This document shows, one piece after another, positions 1 to 7,701 of a stretch of 27,369 nt of DNA. The DNA comes from a virus, in IMG/VR virus record IMGVR_UViG_3300033571_019044, positions 1 through 27,369 of that record; one strand, 5' to 3'. Positions within the stretch are counted from its first letter, which is position 1; every line of letters starts with the position of its first letter. The translations under genes were made by a program, and so were the position numbers. The notes beneath the pieces are model-generated. The model searched no databases, was not told where the DNA came from, and saw only the letters and a list, made by a program, of their open reading frames with translations.

Positions 1-1
1 G

Positions 2-472
2 AAGCATAATGACTTTTCTGCGTTCATATGTGCTGGTTTTGGCTACGACAATAATCTTTACATCATTGATGTAAAGCGTGGCAAATGGGAAGCACCAGCG
101 CTATTAAAAGTTGCTAAGGACTTTATCAATAAGCACAAGGAAAGCAATACCAAGATTGGAAAACTTCGCTATATGGCTGTAGAGGATAAAGCTAGTGGTA
201 CGGGGTTAATTCAAACCATTGCTAAAGAAACAACTTTACCTATTCGGGCTATTCAGCGCGGCGATGACAAGCTATCGAGGACTATGGACGTCATTCTTTA
301 TGTTGAAGACGGCCGAGTCCTATTGCCAGCTAATGCACCATGGTTATTGAACTACGTTGAAGAAATTGAAGGGCTCTCCGCTGATTGGTCACATGATCAT
401 GATGACCAGTGGGACCCGACTATTGATGCGATTAATGATTCATTAGCTAAAAAGCCAACTGTATTTGATTAG
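2..472 (+). CDS. terL: Phage terminase large subunit, C-terminal nuclease part (5' end outside window)
   Basis: The reading frame is open from base 2, so the gene enters from the left and only its last 156 residues are visible. This is the nuclease half of the DNA-packaging motor, which cuts concatemeric phage DNA at the prohead. The motif VEDKASGTGLIQ and the late acidic motif HDDQWDPTIDAI (family form HDDxxDA) are typical of terminase RNase H-like nuclease domains. An internal ATG at 173 is not the true start, because clear terminase sequence (for example GYDNNLYIIDVKRGKW) lies upstream of it. The N-terminal ATPase is not in the window. The gene ends 8 bases before the portal gene, whose ribosome site GAGGAAAT lies in the gap. 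Confidence 0.93.
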   Translation, partial: KHNDFSAFICAGFGYDNNLYIIDVKRGKWEAPALLKVAKDFINKHKESNTKIGKLRYMAVEDKASGTGLIQTIAKETTLPIRAIQRGDDKLSRTMDVILYVEDGRVLLPANAPWLLNYVEEIEGLSADWSHDHDDQWDPTIDAINDSLAKKPTVFD

Positions 473-480
473 AGGAAATT

Positions 481-1815
481 ATGGCTGAAATTAAAAAGCC
501 CGATGCAATTGGCGATGCAGGGGCGTACACAAACTTTGTCTCAAATGTTGGTACAGATCGCGATAAAGCATCACACGGATCATTTGTTAAGAAGGTTATT
601 CCAGATGAGCAATTAGAAGCGGTTTATCAACATTGGTTAGCTAAGCGCATTGTGAACCGTCCAGCAAGCGACATGCTCCGAGCGGGTTGGTTTTATGAGG
701 GCATTCAGGACAGTGATTTAGAGAAGTTAAAAGAGGCGTGTAAGGCTTTTAATTTAGATGGGGTGCTCTTATCTAGCTTGATCCTTTCTCGCTTGTATGG
801 CGTTTGCTATGTGCTTCTAGGGACTGTGGACGGCGGCAACTTGGATCAACCTTTCGAGCTAAATAAATTGGGTATTGGACGTTTAGAGTTTTTTACTGTA
901 CTCAAGAAAAAGCAGATTGAGCCCGATACTTCAAAGTACTTGCCACCAAATGAGGCAGGTGGGCTTTTAAAGCAGCCTGAATTTTACAAGCTTAAACTCG
1001 ATGGCAAGTCTAACCAAAGGATCCATCACACACGCTTAATCAAAGTATGCCATGCAGATGTAGTCAATGAAGAGCCTGTAAGTGTTTTACAGGAAGTTTA
1101 TGAGGACCTTTTAGATCATGCCGCAGTTAAGAAAGCCACTGCTAGTTTAGTCCACGAATCAAAAATTGATGTAATTAGAACACCGCATTTGGTTGATAAG
1201 ATCAAAGAGGATCTAAAAGGTGTAGCAGAACGCTTTCTTAGTGTTGGATTGCTTAAAGGTCTAAACGGCATGATCGTTTTGGATAAAGAGGAAGAGTATG
1301 ACTCTAAATCTTATAGCTTTGGTGGTTTACCTGAACTTATGCGTGAGTATTCGATTCAAACTTCTGGAGCAGCTGATATTCCATATACGATTTTATTTGG
1401 CCAATCACCTGCAGGTATGAACGCAACTGGTGAGCATGACACTCGGAACTATTACGACAGTATTGCTACTAAGCAAACATGGTCATTAAAGCCAGTCATG
1501 ATGAAGTTTTTAAGAGTGATTGTTCAAACAACATTTGGTCGTCAGTTTCCAAGCTTGGATGTTGTGTTTAACCCACTATGGCAATTAGACGCTAAGGTCC
1601 GCTCTGAGGTTGAAAAGGCCAACGCAGAACGGGATTCCAAGTATTTAGAAATGGGCATCATTACCGAGCCACAGATAGCAAAACAGCTTGTTATTGACGG
1701 TGTTTATTCAGTGATTAATGAAGATCATATCAAAGTGCTTGAAACAATGGTGAAGCCAGATGACAACGATAATTCAGATACTGAAACCACACCTCCAGCA
1801 AGCGAAGAAACGTAA
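481..1815 (+). CDS. Portal protein, DUF1073 / HI1409 family
   Basis: This 444-residue protein is the probable portal ring subunit, which forms the DNA channel at one capsid vertex and docks the terminase. The N-terminal motif IVNRPASDMLRAGWFYEG and the later block LFGQSPAGMNATGEHD followed by RNYYDS (residues about 303-326) are the hallmarks of the HI1409/DUF1073 phage portal family. The length is normal for the family. The acidic, Thr-rich tail after about residue 420 looks disordered. The start is well placed after GAGGAAATT. The 3' end overlaps the MuF-like gene by 56 bases in another frame, which suggests translational coupling. Confidence 0.92.
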   Translation: MAEIKKPDAIGDAGAYTNFVSNVGTDRDKASHGSFVKKVIPDEQLEAVYQHWLAKRIVNRPASDMLRAGWFYEGIQDSDLEKLKEACKAFNLDGVLLSSLILSRLYGVCYVLLGTVDGGNLDQPFELNKLGIGRLEFFTVLKKKQIEPDTSKYLPPNEAGGLLKQPEFYKLKLDGKSNQRIHHTRLIKVCHADVVNEEPVSVLQEVYEDLLDHAAVKKATASLVHESKIDVIRTPHLVDKIKEDLKGVAERFLSVGLLKGLNGMIVLDKEEEYDSKSYSFGGLPELMREYSIQTSGAADIPYTILFGQSPAGMNATGEHDTRNYYDSIATKQTWSLKPVMMKFLRVIVQTTFGRQFPSLDVVFNPLWQLDAKVRSEVEKANAERDSKYLEMGIITEPQIAKQLVIDGVYSVINEDHIKVLETMVKPDDNDNSDTETTPPASEET

Positions 1816-2572
1816 GAAAGGGCGTAAAGCTTCTAAGCCTAGAGCCGTGCACGTAAATCGCCGTGTAGAGCTTTATTACACAAGGCAATTGCTTGCTATA
1901 TCTATATACTGTCAGGAACAAACCAAGGATCTTGTTATTCCAACGGTTGGTCAGAACATCGGTGATGCTTGGTTTTCTGACATGATGACGGCGTTTAGGG
2001 AAAAGCTGACAAAGTATGTTGTTGAGATTTCACGACCATTGGCCACAAAAGTTGTGACTGATACCCAAAAGGAAGTGGACAAGCAAATTGCAGAGCACAC
2101 CAAAACAATTATTGGTGTGGATCTCACGCCGTTTTACCGAGCTGCTGATATTCAGGATGAGGTAGATCTAAACATCACGGCAAATGTCAGTTTGATTAAG
2201 TCTATTCCGCAGCAATATGCCGATAAGCTTGAGGTATTAATAACAAATGCTTTGCAGACTGGACAAACCAATGAAGAGCTGGCCAAAGCAATTAAGCAAT
2301 TGGGCTTATCTACTGATTATCGTGCGAGGCTTATTGCTGGTGATCAGATGGGCAAGATTAACGGCCAGATTAACAAAGCCAGACAGCTTTCAATGGGTGT
2401 TGAGACATACACATGGCAAACGGCGAAAGATGAGCGAGTACGGCCTGATCATCAACATAAGCAGGGTAAAACCTTTAGATGGGATTCACCACCAGATGGC
2501 GGACATCCCGGTCAGCCTATACGGTGTCGTTGTACAGCATTGCCTAACTATGAGGATATATTGATTGATTAA
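1760..2572 (+). CDS. MuF-like head morphogenesis protein
   Basis: This is a 270-residue minor head protein of the phage Mu gpF (MuF) family, normally packaged in or attached to the prohead next to the portal. The C-terminal 50 residues carry the family signature: W-x-T-A-x-DERVRPDH (about residues 217-229), then PPDGGHPGQPIRCRCTA near residue 255. The N-terminus is basic (QQAKKRKKGRKASKPRAVH). The ATG at 1760 lies inside the portal gene and has only a weak upstream ribosome site, so coupled translation is likely. A slightly later start is possible. No extra C-terminal toxin domain is present, unlike some MuF proteins. Confidence 0.9.
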   Translation: MTTIIQILKPHLQQAKKRKKGRKASKPRAVHVNRRVELYYTRQLLAISIYCQEQTKDLVIPTVGQNIGDAWFSDMMTAFREKLTKYVVEISRPLATKVVTDTQKEVDKQIAEHTKTIIGVDLTPFYRAADIQDEVDLNITANVSLIKSIPQQYADKLEVLITNALQTGQTNEELAKAIKQLGLSTDYRARLIAGDQMGKINGQINKARQLSMGVETYTWQTAKDERVRPDHQHKQGKTFRWDSPPDGGHPGQPIRCRCTALPNYEDILID

Positions 2573-2580
2573 TACAAGTC

Positions 2581-2608
2581 ATTTATGAGATTTTTATAGT
2601 TCATAAAT
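2581..2608. promoter_or_regulatory. 8-bp inverted repeat upstream of inserted gene
   Basis: ATTTATGA (2581-2588) and its exact reverse complement TCATAAAT (2601-2608) flank a 12-base AT-rich spacer. The dyad sits between the MuF stop and the GTG start of the AT-rich gene at 2644. It could be an operator or part of a promoter for that gene. No convincing -35/-10 pair with standard spacing was found, so the role is inferred from position only. Confidence 0.35.
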
Positions 2609-2643
2609 ATCGAGTTAATTAATTAAATTAAAAGGGGTGGGAT

Positions 2644-3492
2644 GTGGAAATTAAAAATGAAATTGCAAAAGATTATGAAGAATATTGCAATCAAAGGTTA
2701 ATATCTGAATTTGGTAATTATAAGGCTGGTGGACATAATCCAATGCATTTATATCATCGTTATAAATACAGAATATTAGATGCACATCCTAGACAAGTAA
2801 TTGAACCACCTAATTTTATTATTCCTACAGAACACTTATCTGCATATGAAAAAATTATTACAGATATAAAATCAGGAAATCCTTTAAACAAATATCAAAG
2901 TCGAAATCTTAAAAGGCTAGATTATGATGATGATATGTTATCCCATTGGAGAATTCAGCACTTTCATTTAGGGGAAACTTTAGAAAGTGATGGATTTGTA
3001 TCTCGAACATCGGATTTATTATTTATTCATTTTTCTAATACCGACGCGCATATTATTGGAATTTTCTCACATGGTGATTGGTGTGATTTAGATATTATTG
3101 AAACAATTCATAATAATTGGCCACAAATTCTTATGAAATTTAAATGCGAAACGAATAGCGAGCCGCTAACAGAAGATCAATATCGTATTTTGAGAAGTAA
3201 AAATTGTAATGTTGCAGTTAGAGTTAAAGATGGAACTGAGTACTATCCACCTGGCTTAGGTGTTGTTTCTAGTGGTTCTCCTATACAGGCAATTGTAAAT
3301 GTTCAGCATGTCTTAATTAATTTCGAGAATAAATTTAATGAGATTGTTTCTAATATAGACCAGATAATTGATGAAGATCCTCAGAAAAGAACAACTGAAA
3401 TAGCAACTATAGGCTTAGAAATGGATAAGGTTAATCAAAGGTTTGTTTATAAAATCAAAGAAACAGGCTATAGATTTACTTTAAATTATTAA
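2644..3492 (+). CDS. Uncharacterised AT-rich accessory protein (moron candidate)
   Basis: This is a 282-residue protein that I cannot assign. The start is GTG, chosen because AAAGGGG lies 5-11 bases upstream. It is soluble, with no signal peptide or membrane span. The central part carries a dense set of conserved-looking residues: HWRIQHFHLG (H101, H106, H108), R121 in SRTSD, then FSHGDW (H143, D145, W146) and HNNWP (157-160). That layout of His, Arg and Trp is suggestive of an enzyme active site, but this is inference. Codon use is far more AT-rich than in the flanking head genes. It interrupts the conserved order MuF then DUF2213, has a dyad upstream and a perfect terminator downstream, and so looks like an independently expressed insertion, perhaps a lysogenic-conversion or anti-phage gene. 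Confidence 0.75.
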   Translation: MEIKNEIAKDYEEYCNQRLISEFGNYKAGGHNPMHLYHRYKYRILDAHPRQVIEPPNFIIPTEHLSAYEKIITDIKSGNPLNKYQSRNLKRLDYDDDMLSHWRIQHFHLGETLESDGFVSRTSDLLFIHFSNTDAHIIGIFSHGDWCDLDIIETIHNNWPQILMKFKCETNSEPLTEDQYRILRSKNCNVAVRVKDGTEYYPPGLGVVSSGSPIQAIVNVQHVLINFENKFNEIVSNIDQIIDEDPQKRTTEIATIGLEMDKVNQRFVYKIKETGYRFTLNY

Positions 3493-3523
3493 TAAGAAAT
3501 CATGCTTTAAGTATTTTGAAGTC

Positions 3524-3548
3524 AAACCCACCAATTGGTGGGTTTTTT
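3524..3548 (+). terminator. Rho-independent terminator after inserted gene
   Basis: The perfect palindrome CCCACCAATTGGTGGG (3527-3542) is preceded by AAA and followed by six T. The stem can extend with A-T pairs, giving AAACCCACC/GGTGGGTTT with an AATT loop. It ends the AT-rich insertion and lies 14 bases before the start of the DUF2213 gene. It can also work in the opposite direction because A residues precede it. Confidence 0.85.
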
Positions 3549-3562
3549 ATTGAGCGCAATTT

Positions 3563-4756
3563 ATGAAAAACATTTACCTCTTCAAGGTAGGTGACTTTGC
3601 GCCAAGCGAATCGACACGCTCATTTACCAAAGAGGGGTATCTGAAATGCGTCAATGTTCGCTTAGCTAAAGCGCCTCAGGTCCGTCAGTACTACGCCTAT
3701 GAGTTCCCATCTTTAGAGGGATATTCAGCAGACCAGATCATCAACATCTATACGCCTGCAGAAGAGCTCTTTAAGCCTGAAACGATTGCAAGTTTCAATG
3801 GCGTAGATGCTACTGACTATCACCCACCTAAAAATGAAATTAATGCCTCTAACTGGAAGGATTATCACATTGGTTATTGTGAGAACGTCCGACAGGAAGG
3901 CGATTATCTAGTGGGTGATCTGCTCATTAAGGACAAGATCAGCATTGATCTGATCCAAAGTAACGAGCGCATTGAGATGTCGCTTGGCTACGGGGCCATG
4001 TTAGTTGTTGAGCAAGGTACAGCGCCAGACGGTACGCCGTACCAAGCTAAATTTATCAATTTTAATGGTGATCACATAGCTCTCGTTAAGTACGGGCGCT
4101 GTGGTGGTGATTGCCGCATCGGTGACGAAAAGCAAACTCCAAAGGGGAAAACAATGGAAGTAAGTGTAAACGGTATTCGTTTTGACATTGGCGATAACAA
4201 GCCCTTGGCGGATGCATTAAAGCAGCAACAAGAGCAGCTGGAAAACTTGAAGGCTGCAAAACTTAAAGTTGGTGATAAGCATTTTTCTATCGGCGATGAA
4301 CTAAACGCAGTTCAAGCTGTAGTAGATCAATTGCATACCGAAAAAACCACTCTTGAGCAAAAAGTGGGAGATCTGGAAAAGAACCAAATGACTCCAGAAA
4401 AGGTTGAGCAAGCCGCTGCCGAACGTGCAGCTGTGATTGCCGATGCTAAAGCATTGGTGCCAACGGTAAAAACTGAAGGCTGCACATGTGAGCAAATCAA
4501 ACGTGACGTTATTGCAGCTAAAGCGGGTGATGCTTTAGTAACAGCTTTAATGGGTAGCGTTGCTGTAGGAGATGCAAAGCCTGAGCAGATCAATACAACT
4601 TTCCGCGCATTGTCGGCTGTAAAAGGAACTCATCCATCGAACCCGGTGGCCGATGCTTTGAACCACCAACAAAATATTAATGCTGGTGATGGTAAACCTT
4701 CTGGCGGTGGGGAAGAAAAGACCTACAGCAAAGAAGACGCATACAAAACAATTTAA
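3563..4756 (+). CDS. DUF2213 prohead protease fused to capsid scaffold
   Basis: This 397-residue protein has two parts. Residues about 20-190 match DUF2213 proteins, thought to be prohead proteases: EGYLKCVNV, the block DYHPPKNEINASNW (H87), EMSLGYG (S140) and HIALVKYGRCGG. H87 and S140 are candidate catalytic residues by analogy with the His/Ser pair of HK97-type proteases. That pairing is inference. Residues about 200-397 are charged and coiled-coil-like (QQQEQLENLKAAK, EKTTLEQKVGDLEKNQ), as expected of a scaffold. An in-frame ATG at 4154 (M198) has its own strong ribosome site, so a scaffold-only product may also be made. The gene sits directly before the cement and capsid genes, as expected. 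Confidence 0.87.
   Translation: MKNIYLFKVGDFAPSESTRSFTKEGYLKCVNVRLAKAPQVRQYYAYEFPSLEGYSADQIINIYTPAEELFKPETIASFNGVDATDYHPPKNEINASNWKDYHIGYCENVRQEGDYLVGDLLIKDKISIDLIQSNERIEMSLGYGAMLVVEQGTAPDGTPYQAKFINFNGDHIALVKYGRCGGDCRIGDEKQTPKGKTMEVSVNGIRFDIGDNKPLADALKQQQEQLENLKAAKLKVGDKHFSIGDELNAVQAVVDQLHTEKTTLEQKVGDLEKNQMTPEKVEQAAAERAAVIADAKALVPTVKTEGCTCEQIKRDVIAAKAGDALVTALMGSVAVGDAKPEQINTTFRALSAVKGTHPSNPVADALNHQQNINAGDGKPSGGGEEKTYSKEDAYKTI
4154..4756 (+). CDS. Candidate nested scaffold protein from internal start
   Basis: An in-frame ATG (M198 of the DUF2213 protein) is preceded by AAAGGGG with a spacing of 6 bases, a better ribosome site than most in this window. It falls exactly at the junction between the protease domain and the coiled-coil scaffold part. 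The product would be 200 residues with the helical region at its N-terminus. The arrangement parallels the lambda C/Nu3 pair, where a scaffold is made from an internal start of the protease gene. Evidence is positional; expression is not shown. Confidence 0.55.
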   Translation: MEVSVNGIRFDIGDNKPLADALKQQQEQLENLKAAKLKVGDKHFSIGDELNAVQAVVDQLHTEKTTLEQKVGDLEKNQMTPEKVEQAAAERAAVIADAKALVPTVKTEGCTCEQIKRDVIAAKAGDALVTALMGSVAVGDAKPEQINTTFRALSAVKGTHPSNPVADALNHQQNINAGDGKPSGGGEEKTYSKEDAYKTI

Positions 4757-4769
4757 GGGGATGTAAATC

Positions 4770-5240
4770 ATGGTTAAGCAATACGATGCCGCACCAGGTA
4801 TGAAGTTTCACCTCATTGGGCCAGAGGATATTTTATCCCTGCCTGTAGCTGGTGCCAGCTTGGTGAACGATGGTGATGTGGTTGTACGAAGTACTGACGG
4901 AAAAACAGTTTCAGCGGTAACTGGTGCAACTAATACCAAGTTTGGAATTATCGTACGTCATGGCGTAGGCAAATCAGGTAAAACGGCAGATGGCAAAGAA
5001 GCTTATAAAGCAACAGATGTCGCACCAGTGATGACGATCGGCTCGATCTACGTGAAGGTCACAGCACCAGTCACTGACATTACCGCTAAGGTTTATGTCA
5101 AAACAGCTAACGGAACTACAGCAGCGCCGTTAGGTTCTTTATCCCCAACAGCATTAGATGGTACAGAGTTACCGAACGCATCTTGGGAAACAATTTCAAA
5201 TGAACAGGGCTTAGCTGCTGTTCGCTTACGCGGGGCATAA
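4770..5240 (+). CDS. Capsid decoration / cement protein
   Basis: This is a 156-residue small beta-rich protein (many Val, Thr and Gly; no helix-rich region) lying between the scaffold-protease and the major capsid gene. In DUF2213/DUF2184 phages this slot holds the structural cement protein that stabilises the expanded capsid. Motifs such as GASLVNDGDVVV and YVKVTAPVTDITAKVYVKT fit a beta-barrel. The ribosome site AAGGGGATG lies just upstream, and the gap to the capsid gene is 5 bases. The family call is from context and general resemblance. Confidence 0.72.
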   Translation: MVKQYDAAPGMKFHLIGPEDILSLPVAGASLVNDGDVVVRSTDGKTVSAVTGATNTKFGIIVRHGVGKSGKTADGKEAYKATDVAPVMTIGSIYVKVTAPVTDITAKVYVKTANGTTAAPLGSLSPTALDGTELPNASWETISNEQGLAAVRLRGA

Positions 5241-5245
5241 TAATT

Positions 5246-6220
5246 ATGAGTAAATTGGCAGCGATGAAGCTACGTTTAACACCAGTAGCTCAAGTGGTAC
5301 AGGCAAACATTGGTGATGCATTTAATATTGATGCATTAGCTCAGTTATTCGTTAAATTGGAAGAATTTAACGACATGGACCCACAGCTTCAGCAAGTCAT
5401 GGATTATGCGAAGTACATCCCAGTTAAACCTGTAAGTGGTGTTTTTGGCGGTGGTGAAGTCTTAACCCGTAAAAAAGGCGTGGGGATTGGTAAAGAATAT
5501 TCAGGTACAGGTAATGACATTCCTGTGGCTGAAGTTGACTATGACACTGTTTCACTACCAATTAAGGTAGGTACAATTAGTTATTGGTATTCAGTACTTG
5601 AACTAGAAACTGCTCAGAAAATGAATGTAACGCTTGAAGCTGATAAGGTTCAGGCGGCACGCTTAGCAGCTGAGAAGCACTTAAGTAACATTGCTTGGTA
5701 TGGGAATGATGCTACTGGTATCAAAGGTTTCCTAAATCAAACTGGTGTAACCGTGGTTACAGCTCAACATAATTGGGCTACAGCAACCATTGAAGAAGTA
5801 CTATCAGATTTCAACTCAAGCCTAGCTGATGCAGAAGATCAGATTGATGGTGATGTTTCAGTTCAGCCTGACACTTATTTGATGGCATCAAATCAGTACA
5901 AGCATCTTTCAACTCGAATCGTCCCTGATTCTGGTGGCAAAACTTTCTTAAAGTTCATTGAAGAAAATAACATCTTTGCCACTCAAAATAAGCCTTTAAC
6001 CTTCCGTGGTTTAGGTCGTTCAAACGGTAAAGGTACAGCTGATGCAGACCGTTCTATTATTTATCGTCGTGATCCATCATGCATTCAAATGAAATGTAAT
6101 GACGTCACTTTCTTGGCAGCTCAACCAGTTGGCTTAGATATCAAAGTGCCTGGTCACTACAAATATCAAGGCGTATGGTTGAAGCGTGTTGATTCTCTTC
6201 GTTACTTGGATCACGTGTAA
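5246..6220 (+). CDS. Major capsid protein, DUF2184 family
   Basis: This 324-residue protein is the probable HK97-fold shell subunit. Supporting sequence includes SYWYSVLELETAQ, an Ala-rich helix (DKVQAARLAAEKHL, about residues 131-144), WYGNDATGIKGFLNQ and PDTYLMASNQYKHLS, all characteristic of the DUF2184 major capsid family. There is no long N-terminal delta domain, consistent with a separately encoded scaffold. Codon use is the most optimised in the window, as expected for the most abundant protein. A terminator-like hairpin begins 35 bases after its stop, inside the next ORF. Confidence 0.9.
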   Translation: MSKLAAMKLRLTPVAQVVQANIGDAFNIDALAQLFVKLEEFNDMDPQLQQVMDYAKYIPVKPVSGVFGGGEVLTRKKGVGIGKEYSGTGNDIPVAEVDYDTVSLPIKVGTISYWYSVLELETAQKMNVTLEADKVQAARLAAEKHLSNIAWYGNDATGIKGFLNQTGVTVVTAQHNWATATIEEVLSDFNSSLADAEDQIDGDVSVQPDTYLMASNQYKHLSTRIVPDSGGKTFLKFIEENNIFATQNKPLTFRGLGRSNGKGTADADRSIIYRRDPSCIQMKCNDVTFLAAQPVGLDIKVPGHYKYQGVWLKRVDSLRYLDHV

Positions 6221-6233
6221 GGATTAAAACAGT

Positions 6234-6617
6234 ATGAAATATTCTTATATTTATAGCGGCTTACAAGCCGCTTTTGTTTTTTCTGGTGTTGCTGTTTTGC
6301 CTACTGGTACCCCAACGCTTGTGGATGAAGAATCACACAAGAAGCTTTCTAAAAATAAGTTTGCTAAACATCTTATTGATATCGGTGAGCTCGAAGTTCA
6401 GGAAATCCCAGATGATGAGCCAAAAACAGCGGGTAAAACAGGTGGCCGTGGTGGTAAAGGCGGCAAATCAAACGATGCAGCTAGTGACGCATCTAAGGCT
6501 GCAGATGAAGCTGCTTTGGCCGCTGTGAAAGCTGAACTAGCAGCGCTTGAAGTAACGTTCAGTGATGATGAAACACTTGAGCAGCTTCAAGCTAAGTTAG
6601 CTCAGGCTAAGGAATAA
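6234..6617 (+). CDS. Small head protein with Lys/Ala-rich tail
   Basis: This 127-residue protein is of unknown precise role, between the capsid and DUF4054 connector genes. The first 60 residues (FSGVAVLPTGTPTLVDEE, then KFAKHLIDIGELEV) look like a compact folded domain. Residues about 65-100 are a low-complexity Gly/Lys/Ala/Asp stretch (KTGGRGGKGGK), and the end is a predicted amphipathic helix. AAGGA lies 11 bases before the ATG. The first 13 codons contain a near-perfect GC stem followed by a T-rich run (see 6255), so the N-terminus doubles as a possible transcription attenuator. Confidence 0.72.
   Translation: MKYSYIYSGLQAAFVFSGVAVLPTGTPTLVDEESHKKLSKNKFAKHLIDIGELEVQEIPDDEPKTAGKTGGRGGKGGKSNDAASDASKAADEAALAAVKAELAALEVTFSDDETLEQLQAKLAQAKE
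6255..6283 (+). terminator. Terminator-like hairpin inside the start of the 6234 gene
   Basis: AGCGGCTT (6255-6262) pairs with AAGCCGCT (6265-6272), giving a 7-bp stem with a 4-base loop. It is followed by TTTTGTTTTTT. It lies 35 bases past the major capsid stop. In RNA terms this is a good intrinsic terminator, but the bases are also codons 8-17 of the next gene. Confidence 0.55.
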
Positions 6618-6626
6618 GGTAGACAT

Positions 6627-7010
6627 ATGGACGTACAAACGTTTCGCCAGAAATTCTCTACCGATACGGCTTTAGTCAGTTTGCCTGATGCAAAGATTCA
6701 AGATGCATTAGAAGAAGCAGATCTGGTCGTATCTCAAATTGAGTTTGGCGCATTAAAGGAGCGTGCTGTAGGTCTATATGCAGCGCATATTCTTAAAGTA
6801 GGCATCTCAAGCGGCAACGGTGCCGCTTTTAGTAACGCCTCGAGCATGACAATCGCGGGCCAAAGCGTGAGTTATTCCCGATCATCGAAAGAAGCTTTCT
6901 ATGATCTCAGCATGTATGGCCAGCGTTACCTTGCCTTAAAAAATTCCATTCCAATCGATGATGAAGGCACAAACCCTAATCGTTTAGGTGTTAGTGCTTT
7001 TGTTGTATAG
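6627..7010 (+). CDS. Head-tail connector, DUF4054 family
   Basis: This 127-residue protein is a probable head completion or adaptor that binds under the portal. The pattern is typical of DUF4054: FRQKFS near the N-terminus, a helix ending in ADLVVSQIEFG, the AAHILK helix (about residues 50-55), then a Ser/Gly-rich stretch with SMTIAGQSVSYS and the late FYDLSMYGQRYLALK. The length is standard. It has AAGGTAGAC just upstream and forms a tight run with the next three genes. Confidence 0.82.
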   Translation: MDVQTFRQKFSTDTALVSLPDAKIQDALEEADLVVSQIEFGALKERAVGLYAAHILKVGISSGNGAAFSNASSMTIAGQSVSYSRSSKEAFYDLSMYGQRYLALKNSIPIDDEGTNPNRLGVSAFVV

Positions 7011-7019
7011 GAGAGACAC

Positions 7020-7211
7020 ATGCCTTTTAAATATCAGGCACCAGAAGGTTACAAGCCAACTAAAATCGTTATTGCTGGGCAAAACCTAGATATCAAAAAC
7101 GGCGTTTTAGAATCGGTTAATGACATTATCCATATTTTAAAGCCCTTAGGTTTTGAGCGTTACATTGAAGTGGTTGAGCCAAAGAAATCGGCGGCATCTG
7201 CTAAAGAGTAA
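7020..7211 (+). CDS. Small hypothetical head-tail region protein
   Basis: This 63-residue protein sits between the DUF4054 connector and the gp10-like gene. It starts MPFKYQAPEGYKPTKIVIAG and ends in a basic, Ala-rich tail (KKSAASAKE). GGAGAG lies 5 bases before the ATG. Small proteins in this slot are common in related phages, but I do not recognise a defined function. Tight spacing on both sides supports that it is real. Confidence 0.75.
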   Translation: MPFKYQAPEGYKPTKIVIAGQNLDIKNGVLESVNDIIHILKPLGFERYIEVVEPKKSAASAKE

Positions 7212-7218
7212 TTAAGCT

Positions 7219-7701
7219 ATGAGCGATTATCGTGTTGATAGCCAAGTCAACTTTGATGAGATGAATGATCGCGTTAGGTTTGAAATAAGACGCACGATTA
7301 ACGCTCTTACTTTACGCTTACAGCGGATTGTTCAGGAAGATATGCTGAGTGGCCAACGGCTGAACGTACAGTCTGGCCGCTTGCGTGGATCCGTTTCATC
7401 TAAAGTAGATGAGGATAAGGATTCGATAGAAGGAACGGTGGGAGCTGGTGGTGCATTAGTACCTTATGCACCTGCACATGAGTTTGGTTTAAATGGTTCT
7501 TTGGGAGTTAAAGCACACCTAAGAACAATTAAGCAGGCTTTCGGCCGACCTATATCACCGGTTCAAGTCAATATTAAAGCTCATTCAAGGAATGTACGTT
7601 TTAGAGAATTGCGCTTTATGCGTGATTCACTGGATATCGTGGCCAAGATTGTGCCGAAAAATATTGATGCAGCAATAGAGCGGGGTTTAGCAAGTGGATA
7701 G
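7219..7701 (+). CDS. HK97 gp10-like neck / tail completion protein
   Basis: This 160-residue protein resembles HK97 gp10-type neck proteins. Typical elements are RLNVQSGRLRGSVSS (residues about 47-61), then APAHEFGLNG, and a C-terminal helix (RELRFMRDSLDIV, PKNIDAAIERGL). It is basic and has a helical N-terminus. It overlaps the next gene by 8 bases, which fits coupled translation of two proteins that act together at the head-tail joint. Confidence 0.8.
   Translation: MSDYRVDSQVNFDEMNDRVRFEIRRTINALTLRLQRIVQEDMLSGQRLNVQSGRLRGSVSSKVDEDKDSIEGTVGAGGALVPYAPAHEFGLNGSLGVKAHLRTIKQAFGRPISPVQVNIKAHSRNVRFRELRFMRDSLDIVAKIVPKNIDAAIERGLASG

Noticed and set aside
1730-1921. Minus-strand frame over the portal/MuF overlap
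   Set aside because: It has no ribosome site and lies over two well-supported genes; composition is typical of an antisense shadow.
4301-4771. Several minus-strand frames opposite the scaffold
   Set aside because: They arise from the biased codons of the coiled-coil region on the other strand and show no gene-like features.
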